A stretch of 64,000 nucleotides of DNA from Chloranthus sessilifolius (lineage: Eukaryota; Streptophyta; Magnoliopsida; Chloranthales; Chloranthaceae), in the NCBI GenBank assembly GCA_021018995.1, contig CM037586.1, forward strand, positions 146,672,060 through 146,736,059, given 5' to 3'. The notes beneath the pieces were generated by a model that saw only the letters and a list, made by a program, of their open reading frames with translations, was not told the origin of the DNA and made no database searches. Both the position numbers and the translations under genes were made by a program. Of the stretch, positions 30,823-40,587 are shown one piece after another (position 1 is the stretch's first letter; each line of letters opens with the position of its first letter).

Positions 30823-33149
30823 CGCCTAGGTGGCTAAGTATGTTTCTAGCCACCTATGTGGATAAGTTTTTTTTCTATCCACCTAGGTGGATCAGTATTT
30901 TTCTATCCACTTAGATGGATAAGTATTTTTCTAGCTAGCTAGGTGGCTAGGTATATTTTTTATCCACCTAAGTGAATAAATATTTTTCTAGCCACCTAGG
31001 TGGATAAGTATTTTTCTAGCCAGCTAAGTGGCTAGATATATTTTCTATCCACCTAGGTGGATAAGTATTTTTCTAGCCGGCTAGGTATATTTTTTAGCCA
31101 CCTAGGTAGATATGTATTTTTCTATCCACCTAGGTGGATGAGTATTTTTCTAGCCAGCTAGGTGGCTAAGTATATTTTTCTAGCCACCTAGGTGGATAAG
31201 TATTTTTATATCCACCTAGTTGGATAAATATTTTTTCTAGCAAGCTAGGTGGCTAGATATATTTTTTATCCACCTAAGTGGATAAATATTTTTCTAGCCA
31301 CCAATGTGACTACGTATATTTTCTATCCACCTAGGTGGATAAGCATTTTTCTAGCCAGCTAGATGGCTAGGTATATTTTCTATCCACCTAGGTGGATAAG
31401 TATTTTTCTATCCACCTAAGTAGATAAGTATTTTTCTAGCCAGCTAGGTGGCTAAGTATATTTTTTATCCACTTAGGTGGATAAGTATTTTTCTATCCAC
31501 CTAGGTGGATAAGTATTTTTCTAGTCAGCTAGATGGCTAGGTATATTTTCTAGCCACTTAGATGAATAAGTATTTTTCTATCCACCTAGGTGGATGAGTA
31601 TTTTTCTAACCAGCTAGGTGTCTAAGTATATTTTTCTAGCCACCTAGGTAGATAAGTATTTTTATATCCACCTAAGTAGATAAGTATTTTTCTAGCCGGC
31701 TAGGTATATTTTCTATCCACCTAGGTGGATAAGTATTTTTCTAGCCACCTACGTGACTATATATATTTTCTATCCATCTAGGTGGATAAGTATTTTTTTA
31801 TCCACTAAGGTGGATAAGTATTTTTCTAGCCAGCTAGGTGGCTAGGTGGATAAGTATTTTTCTATCCACCTAAGTGGATAAGTATTTTTCTATCCAGTTA
31901 GGTGGCTAGGTATATTTTTCAGTCACCTAGGTGGATAAGTATTTTTCTATTCACATAGGTGGATGAGTATTTTCCTAGCAAGCTAGGTGGCTAAGTATAT
32001 TTTTCTAGGTGGATAAGTATTTTTCTATTCACATAGGTGGATGAGTATTTTCCTAGCAAGCTAGGTGGATAAATATATTTTTCTAGCCACCTAGGTAGAT
32101 AAGTATTTTTTCAGCCAGTTAGGTAGCTAGGTATATTTTCTAGCCACCTAGGTGGATAAGTATTTTTCTATTCACTTAGGTGGATGACTATTTTTATAGC
32201 CAGCTAGGTGGCTAAGTATATTTTTCTAGCCACCTAGGTGGATAAGTATTTTTATATCTACCTAGGTGGATAAGTAGTTTTCTAGCCAGCTAGGTTGCTA
32301 GGTATATTTTCTATTCACCTAGATGGATAAGTATTTTTCTAGCCACCTACGTGACTACGTATATTTTTTATCTACTTAGGTGGATAAATATTTTTCTATC
32401 CATCTAGGTGGATAAGTATTTTTCTATCTATTTAGGTTGATAAGTATTTTTCTAGCCAACTAGCTGACTAGGTATATTTTCTATCCACCTAGGTGGATAA
32501 GTATTTTTATGTTCACCTAGGTGACTACGTATATTTTTCTATCCACATAAGTGGATAAGTATTTTCCTAGCCAGCTAGGTGGCTAAGTATATTTTTCTAG
32601 CCTACTAGGTGGATAAGTATTTTTTTATCCACCTAGGTGGATAAGTATTTTTCTAGCCAGCTAGGTGGCTAGGTATATTTTCTATCCACCTAGGTAGATA
32701 AGTATTTTTCTATGACCTAGGTGGTTACGTGTATTTTCTAGCCACCTAGGTGGATAAATATTTTTCCATTCACCTAGGTGAATAAGTATTTTTTTCTAGC
32801 CAACTAGGTGGCTAGGTATATTTTCTATTCACGTAAGTGGATAAGTATTTTTCTATTCACCTATGTGACTACGTATATTTTCTAGCCACCTAGGTGGATA
32901 AGTATTTTTCTAACCACCTAGGTGGATAAGTATTTTTCTATCCACCTAGGTGGATAAGTATTTTTCTAGCCAGCTAGGTGACTAGGTATATTTTCTATCC
33001 ACCTAGGTGGATAAATATTTTTCTATCCACTTAAGTGGATAAATATTTTTTCTAGCCAGCTAAGTGGCTAGGTATATTTTTTATCCACCTAGATAAGTAT
33101 TTTTCTATCCACCTGGGTGGATAAGTATTTTTCTAGCCACCTAGATGTC
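30823..33149. repeat. Palindromic CCACCTAGGTGG array, 2.3 kb (3' LTR)
   Basis: About 80 units of 28-29 bp alternate between TATCCACCTAGGTGGATAAG and GCCAGCTAGGTGGCTAGG forms, joined by TATTTTTCTA spacers. The core CCACCTAGGTGG is its own reverse complement, and many units extend the symmetry to 18 bp. Units vary by point changes that often keep the two half-sites paired. Present in both LTRs with different copy number. Confidence 0.95.
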
Positions 33150-33204
33150 TGACATAGTTTAGGACTTTAAATCCTATTTAGAGTAGGATTTGTTAAAAAG
33201 AAAA

Positions 33205-33214
33205 CTATAAATAG
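33205..33214 (+). promoter_or_regulatory. Plus-strand TATA box facing the antisense gene
   Basis: CTATAAATAG sits 100 bp inside the LTR edge on the plus strand, downstream of the palindromic array. It points toward the plus-strand mobile-domain gene at 34990. The same site is kept in the other LTR at 50406-50415. A promoter role is inferred from motif and position. Confidence 0.45.
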
Positions 33215-33313
33215 TCTCTTTTCCTAATTCCTTTTATTAATTTATTCTATCTGATTTTTTAAGGCTAAGTGGAAGAAGAAAAAATTCCCAATTCCAAAAT
33301 TTTTGAGTCAACA

Positions 33314-33849
33314 GGTGCCTCCTAGATTTATTATTATTATATATATATATATATATATTTTTTAATAAAAAAAAATGAAAATCATAATAATAATAAAAAA
33401 TTTGATAAAAATCGATATAAAATTTATTTCTTATAAGAATTTTATTACTGATTAATAATCATATTCTCTATGGAGATTCGATTCATTAAAATCTGACTAG
33501 TGATCCTATTCTCTACGGAGATTTGATCATTGAATTTTTTGAAAAAAAATTTGGGTCCATCGAATGATCTTATTTCAATCTAAGAGATTTTTCAGGAGAT
33601 GAATTTTTTATTTCGAGATTAATCAGACTGTAATTCCTACGGGAATACTGTATACTGATTTATGGTTATAGGATTTGCGATTCTTATGAGGACGCTCTCC
33701 GATTATCAAAATGAATCTCCTAGATTGGATTTGCGATTCTTACGAGAGCACTCTCCATCTACTAAAATGAATCTCCTAAATCTCTTAGACGATCCGGTTA
33801 AAATTTATGAACCTTAATAAATCGATAACAACAATTATGAAATTGATTC
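33314..33849. other. AT-rich region between 3' LTR and 163-bp repeats
   Basis: No frame. On the minus strand the bases touching the LTR read CTAGGAGGCACC, a modest purine-rich stretch that could serve as polypurine tract. An (AT)10 run lies near 33340-33360. Confidence 0.45.
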
Positions 33850-34777
33850 TCTATTGACCATTGATCTCGATGTAGATTGGGCAGTCGAAATTAAATCCAA
33901 AAGATCTACTTCGGCTACCCGGGCAGATATGCCTGATTTCAGGTTGTTTACAGAGATCGAAACGTCCATAAAAATATTTTCTAAAAATCACAAAAATTAT
34001 GAGGTTGATTTTATACTGACCATTGATCTCGATGTAGATCGGGTGGTCGAAATTAAATCTGAAAGATCTACTTTGGCTATCTGGGCAGATCTGACTGATT
34101 TTGGAACGTTTAAAGAGATCGAAACATCCCTAAAAATATTTTCTAAAAATCAACAAAAATTATAAGATTGATTTTATATTGACCATCGATCTCGATGTAG
34201 ATCGGGTGGTCGAAATTAAATCCGAAAGATCTACTCTGATTACTCGGGCAGATCTGACTGATTTTGGGACGTTTACAGAGATCAAAACGTCCTTAAAAAT
34301 ATTTTTTTTAAATCAACAAAAATTATAAGGTTGATTTTATATTGACCATCGATCTCAATACAGATCGGATGGTCAAAATTAAATCCGAAAGATCTACTTT
34401 GGCTACCCGGGCAGATTTGACTGATTTTGGGATGTTTACAGAGATCATAATGTCGTTAAAAATATTTTCTAAAAATCAACAAAAATTATGAGGTTGATTT
34501 TATATTGACCATCGATCTCGATGTAGATCGGGTGGTCGAAATTAAATCAAAAAAATCTACTTTGGCTACCCGAGCAGATCTGATTGATTTTGAGACGTTT
34601 ACAGATATCGAAATGTCCCTAAAAATATATTTTTTTAAATCAATAAAAATCATGAGGTTGATTTTATATTGACCATCGATCTCAATGCAGATCGGGTGGT
34701 CGAAATTAAATCCGAAAGATCTACTTTGACTACCCGGACAGATCTGATTGATTTTGGGACAAAGATCGAAATGTCCC

Positions 34778-34841
<64 letters not shown>

Positions 34842-34900
34842 AAATCAACAAATTATGAGGTTGATTTTATATTGACCATCGATCTCGATGTCAATAAAAC
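33850..34900. repeat. 163-bp tandem repeat, six or more copies
   Basis: GACCATYGATCTCGATG starts units at 33856, 34018, 34181, 34344, 34507, 34671 and 34874, with spacings of 162-164 bp apart from the last, which is enlarged by an (AT)n run at about 34779-34826. The unit also contains AAATCCGAAAGATCTACT and GGGCAGATCTGACTGATTT. Short open frames across it repeat a 54-residue pattern because the period is near a multiple of three; I do not take these as genes. The array forms the leader of the antisense gene. Confidence 0.9.
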
Positions 34901-34989
34901 AACATAATTCAAATGGATTTTAAAATGTAATCTAACTCCCTTATTTATTTATTTATTTATTCATTTTCACAGATTTCCTCTTATTAATC

Positions 34990-37900
34990 ATGTCAAAAGA
35001 GAAATCTTCTGATTGTAAAGTTGATCGAATTAGAAGATCGGGTGATATCGGGAATGATTTCTCTGGGGTATCCTTGCGAAGACAACTTCCTTGTTTTAGC
35101 CCTAACATAGCTCACAGAAGACATCATGCATCACCAACCGACGAGTGGTGGACTAGTCTAAGCAGATCGTTGAAGTTTGGGAGTTTGGGGTCACATCTTT
35201 CTAAACCCCGGCAAGAGGATGGTATTGATTTAATGTTTTTGAAACCAGATCGTGTTTTTTTATCGAATGAAGAATTCCATAGCCCACAATCTTTTCATAC
35301 CTTTGCTCAGAGGTTCATAGATAAAGAGTCAGGCGTCAGATGGAGTGACAGTTTTCATTTAAGAGGAGCAGCATCAACCAACTTAAGTTTTCACCTCTGG
35401 GTCGTACAAGTGTTATCAGAGTTTCGTGGCGAATTGAAAAGATGTAAGTTGTTGACAGCAATTGCATGTGCACGAGGGCGATATGACAGTAGTAAAAATA
35501 TGATGCGCGCTCTAATTGAAGCCTTTTGTCCACTTACTAACTCTTGGATCTTTCCTTGGGGGGAAGATGGTATAACATTGGAGGAATTATTTCATATTAG
35601 TGGTCTACCGCTTACAGGCTTTATGTACAATGAGTGCATTCCTGAGAATAATCTTCTATATGGAATACAGGAAGACGGAGAGACACCTTTCTATAAGCCT
35701 GAAATACTTAACTTGTTTGAAATTTTCGATCAAATTGTAAAGGAAATCGTAAAGAATGATCCTGATGTGAAAAAAAGAAATGCAAATCATGGACAATGCA
35801 TGTCTTACTTCCTAGATTTTTATGATCAAAATGGCAACATTATCCACTCTTTTACTTCAAAAAGGGATGTTCTTCAAGTAGTCCGAATTGAAAAGAAGTC
35901 TTCGCTAATGATTAGTCGTGGGACTTATTTCTCGACTTTTTTAGCATTTTTTTAAGCAGGTTCGCACTTCCGACTCAGGAAAAAAGTGTTCGTGCCGAAA
36001 CGTTCATAATAGCAGGGGAGATGGCAAATAGAGCTACTTATGTTGTCGGTCCAGCCGTCCTTGCTAGCATATTTTATAGCTTTGACCAATTAAAGAAGTG
36101 TAGCAATCCAGGGAATTCGGGGGCTCATTTCCCTATTCATTATTTCTTTGGATGGGTGGGAGCCCATTTTCCTTCCACTTATAATTGGAGGGAGTTTGAA
36201 CTTAGGCCAAGAATCCCCTTCTTACTGAGTATTTTGGAGTGGGCAGCCGGTGCTCATAGTTTGAAAGGAGCTCGAGATTTAATGCGGAATCCCCGATCGT
36301 TCAAGTTTCGACCATTTGGGCATTTCTTACCATACAATGACCAACTTTCATGGGAAGATCAAGCTAATCCAGACAGAGATACCTCTGTGTTTCCCATCGA
36401 AATCCTTCACTATTTTTTGAGCTTACGACAAAATTTATTATCATTACGTCTTGGCAACCATAAATTGTTCGTACCATATTATCCGGCCTGATATGCTAGA
36501 CAATTAGGTTATGATCAAATTATTCCCCCGACCCCTCTTTCTTTGGATGCACGCAAAGATGTTACTGTTGCAGATTTAGTGACGACATTCAATACACATA
36601 GTGCGCGAGGAACTAAGTCGTGTTTTACGACTCGCCATGCTCATGTTTCTGATCGTACTTCCTTAATGTGGTGCTATTGGTGGCATGCGAATACCAATGT
36701 TTATTTTTTCAATAGATTATTAGAGCTAGCTCCTAATGAACAAGATGGTGACGTTGCGAAACTCAATGCACTTATGCATATTCCCTCTGAATTTTTTACT
36801 GATATTTTTCGAGAGGTGTGGCCTATGAAGACGTCTTTTGCGAGAAGTCCTGGGAATATTAATGTCTTCAACTGTTCTTCATGCATTGGTTTTGACAAGC
36901 CATACACGATTTTCGACGATAAGCGTGACGAGGTAGAAAAGTCCTCTTCCAATGTATTGGGGAAACGAGTCCTGTCACCAAAAAGATGGGAGAACAACAA
37001 AAAGCCAAAATCGGTGGTACATAATGATAGGAGAGGTGAGGGTATCTTATCATCTTATGCAATTTCAAAAGCTCAAGGGGCCTCTGTAAGTCCTTCAAGG
37101 GGATATTATGTTCCGCTCCTACCCAATCAGAATCAAGAGCATATGGCTGAAAGTTCAATTATTTCTTCTCTTGATGCTTTTCTTGCGGAGTTAGAAAGCG
37201 TTCCCATGACCTCACACTTTTCTAACATGGGTAAATTTATCTTTTTTTTTTTTTTTAATATTTAAAAAGAACTTTGTTGATGTTAATAAACGATATTTTG
37301 TAACAGAAAATCTTCCAACGCCAGATGGGTGTATCGAAAAAGAAATCACTGCTACAAATATGCATGACCAACAAGAGTTGATAGACGATTTACTCAGAAC
37401 TGAAGATATGACTGATTATTCGTTTCTTACAAATATTGGGGTTGGAAAATACCTCAATGATCAGGAATTTGAGTTTGGGATTCCTCCTCACATCACCGGA
37501 ACCAGCGAGACTACGGGGTTAGAAAAACCACATAGTGATCGGGGTAATTGTCTCATTTCGGGTAATAAGACTATGAAGGTATTCAGGAAAGAGAATAGTA
37601 ACGATGATGGGTCAGACGCTAGCCATTTGTGTTCTTCTGAGGAGTATTCCTCTACTGAAGAAGATGCACAAATTTCAGAGATACCTTTGGCAGTTACCTT
37701 TGTTGAATCTCAATTAAAGATCCCATCAACCATTGAGGCCATTCCGCGGGAGAAAGTTAATTTCATCTTGCCCCCAAGACTTGACTCACAGGCCTCGACC
37801 ACTTCTCCTACACCCATTATAGCAGAGTCACCTAACCAGCAATTTTCAAGGGAAGACCCATTATCTGAACCAGAACCTTCTTTAGTGACAATGAATATGG

Positions 37901-38045
37901 ACGTCATTCCCTTCAATCCTCCGGATCTATCCGTGTCAACTGTCCTCGCCTCATCTAGCGGAGTTTCTTCAAAGAGTGAGTTTTCATCTCATTATTTACA
38001 ATTATACATCTATTATAATTTTATTATATATATATATATATATAT

Positions 38046-38083
<38 letters not shown>

Positions 38084-38751
38084 TCTTTTTTTTCGTAGAT
38101 GTTGAAGACTTGATTAATAAGCCTATCCTATCGGCCTTCAAAAGGAATCGAAGAAGGAGTCATCTGAAGAATATTGTCGAACTTCTGAAGGGAGTCCTCC
38201 CTTATGTGGAGAATGAAAATGATTTTACGCTAATAGAGCAAGATTTATATGTAGCATGTGATGAGATCTCCAAAATTGACGGTGATGATCTGTCATTTAA
38301 GTCTGAAGTTGAATATATTCTGGATTTATCTCAAAAAATGAGGAAAAGCGAGTTGTGGACTTCTGAAGAGGCTATCAAGAGTGAGATTGCGAAGGAACTG
38401 CAAAAAATTGAAGATCATAATACAATTAGTTTTGCTATGACAAACAAATTGTGTGATATCTCAACTCTTGAAGAAACTATGAAGGTTCGAATTGAGAAGA
38501 CAAACATTCTGAGGCTTGAACTTGAGGAGCTTGAAAAGGGTATTGCCAATTCAAGACAAACTTTGGTGGCCAAATCTGAACTGGTTAAGAAGGATCAACG
38601 ATTATTAGGAGATCTGGAGGAAAAGAAGAATCATCTGCTGGTTAGAGAAGAAGAAATAGGAGCTAAGAAAGAGAAACAACTTTCAATTTTGCGTCAATTA
38701 ATGACTGATAAGGATGCCGCGATAGATTCATTAGGCAAATTTGACAAATAA
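34990..38751 (+). CDS. Antisense plant-mobile-domain (PMD) accessory gene of Tat element
   Basis: Plus-strand coding segments lie at 34990-35955, 36021-36491, 36543-37265 and 37360-38751. The first two show features of the plant mobile domain (MAIN/MAIL1-like, Pfam PF10536): DEWWTSLSRSLKF, the SWIFPWGEDGITLEELFHIS-GLPLTG block and later GWVGAHFPSTYNW. The third is basic and Ser-rich near its end. The fourth is acidic, then from about 38101 a long coiled coil (LRLELEELEKGIANSRQ, LLGDLEEKKNHLLVREEE). GT-AG-bounded intervals at 37231-37316 and 37976-38098 look like introns, as expected for a plant-transcribed gene. PMD proteins act in the nucleus in gene silencing and expression control; the role here is unknown. 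Tat relatives are known for extra ORFs in this position. The segments are broken or partly diverged. Confidence 0.75.
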
Positions 38752-38886
38752 GAGTTATGTTTATTTCACAAATTCTTTTGATTGGTTGAATTTCATATTT
38801 GTTATACATTTTCCCATTCCTTGAATAATTAATACATATATATATATATTTCAAATTTTGAAGAAGCCAACTTTTATTGCTTCATT

Positions 38887-39196
38887 CCTTACGCAGTTTA
38901 TCCTCATGCGAGTAGGAGATAACATATAAACATACCTATATTGTTTACATTACCAATATACCTAAGTACAAATCTTACGCAATTTATCTTCATGCGAGTA
39001 GGAGATAACATATAAGCATACTTATGCTGTTTACATTAACAATGTACCTAAGTACAAACCTTACGCAGTTTATCCTCATGCGAGTAAGAGATAACATATA
39101 AACATACCTATGTTGTTTACATTAACAATGTACCTAAGTACAAACCTTACGCAGTTTATCCTCATGCGAGTAGGAGATAACATATAAACATACCTA
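38887..39196. repeat. 86-bp tandem repeat, four copies, at the convergent gene junction
   Basis: ACGCARTTTATC(C/T)TCATGCGAGTA recurs at 38891, 38977, 39063 and 39149, an exact 86-bp period. The array lies between the 3' end of the antisense gene (38751) and the 3' end of pol (39194), where the two transcripts would converge. Confidence 0.95.
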
Positions 39197-40201
39197 TGGA
39201 TAGTATCGCTTTAGAAAGCGACCATTAATAGGAGGAGATTCATTTCCTTCTGCATCAACCAATATATAAGCGCCATTTGAATAGACAGTTTCTATTACAA
39301 AAGGTCCTTCCCATTTAGGCTCAAATTTCCTTGGAGTTTTCCGGGTAACAATCATAGGGCGACGAATAGTAAAGACTAGGTCCCCTTTCTTAAAGGATCG
39401 ACGCTTCACCTTTTTTTCGAATGAATTTGACATGTGAGCACGGTATGCCTCCATGCTTTGTTGGGCTTTGAGCCTACACTCATCCAAGGCTTCAAGTTCT
39501 AAGAACCTGAGTGCAGCATTTTGCTCTTTGGTGAGATTGTGACTTAATGCTACTCTTAAAGAAGGAATCTGGACCTCTAAGGGTAATAATGCTTCACCTC
39601 CAAATACTAATGCATATGGAGTGGCCTGTGTAGGAGTACGATGAGTCGTTCAGTAAGCCCATAAGGCTTCCTGCAATCTTTCATGTCAGTCACGTTTATT
39701 TTTAGCAACTGCCTTTTTCAATAATTTGACCAATGTCTTGTTAAAAGCTTCCGCCAAGCCATTTGCAGATGGGTTGTATATCGTAGAGCAATATTATTTT
39801 ATTTGATACTTAGCGCAAAACTTGTTTATCACTTTATTCTTGAATGGTGTGTCGTTATCATTAACGATACGAGAAAGAATCTCGTACCGGTAAATGATAT
39901 GTGTAAGTATGAAGTCTGCAACTGTATTAGCTTTAACCTCTTTAAGTGCTACTGCTTCTGCCCATTTCGAAAAATAATCGGTTGCAGCTAATATAAACTT
40001 ATGTCCAACAGATGATGGGGGGTGTATTGGACCTATGATGTCCATACCCCATTCTTTAAAAGGCCATGACGTGACCGTAGGGTGTAAGGGTTTTGGTGGA
40101 CGGTGAATGAAATCAGCGTGGATTTGGCAAACCTGACATCTTTTAGCAAAATCTATACAATCATTCACCATAGTCGACCAATAGTAGCCTAAATGTTTCA
40201 A
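39194..40201 (-). CDS. Tat integrase region (fossil)
   Basis: The upstream part has MKHLGYYWSTMVNDCIDFAK-RCQVCQ (zinc-binding region), then FKEWGMDIIGPI and AATDYFSKWAEAVAL of the catalytic core. The C-terminal part has FKKGDLVFTIRR, KFEPKWEGPFVIETVYSNGA and FLKRYYP, the usual end of Tat pol. Broken. Confidence 0.88.
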
Positions 40202-40587
40202 TCAGGTATGTAGTTTAGGGCCTGATTGATGTGCTCTACAAATACCGGTATGTACTTCTTGCATGGCTTGAGCTTCTTCAGTTGAGAGTTATCTTAATAG
40301 GATATTATCGAACGATCTCTTATATAGAGTATCATTGAAGTATACAAATCGACTAGCCCTTCGACGAATTTCAGCTTTGTGGCGTGCCTCGTAAGGCAGT
40401 CTTCCATGTTGAAGATATTCTATAAGTTCTTGCCTCTTATTTTGACAACTTCATCATTTTTACAAGCTAGGGATGCTGCAAGTTTTGCGAGAGCATCAGC
40501 TTGATTATTTTGACTTCACGGGATATGCATAATCTGTATATTCTCGAACTATGGAAGTTCTTGGATCTTCTGATGATATAGTATTAA

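Larger units (their letters stand above)
28884..33313 (-). repeat. 3' LTR of Tat element (4.43 kb)
   Basis: On the plus strand it runs TGTAAACAATAAATTTGC ... GAGTCAACA. It contains six 110-bp repeats (29455-30130), a 2.3-kb palindromic array (30823-33149), a minus-strand TATA box (30668-30677) and a plus-strand TATA box (33205-33214). It is 944 bp longer than its partner, almost all due to the palindromic array. Confidence 0.92.

Noticed and set aside
30823-33149. CRISPR-like regular array
   Set aside because: The units are about 28 bp with short AT spacers that are themselves repeated, not unique spacers. It lies in a plant LTR and no cas genes exist.
33854-34165. Periodic open frame in the 163-bp repeats as a repeat-protein gene
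   Set aside because: The frame exists because the period is near a multiple of three, later units break it, and there are no coding features or start context.
38989-39190. tRNA or small RNA gene in the 86-bp repeats
   Set aside because: No cloverleaf or A/B-box pattern was found; the period and position fit a plain tandem repeat.
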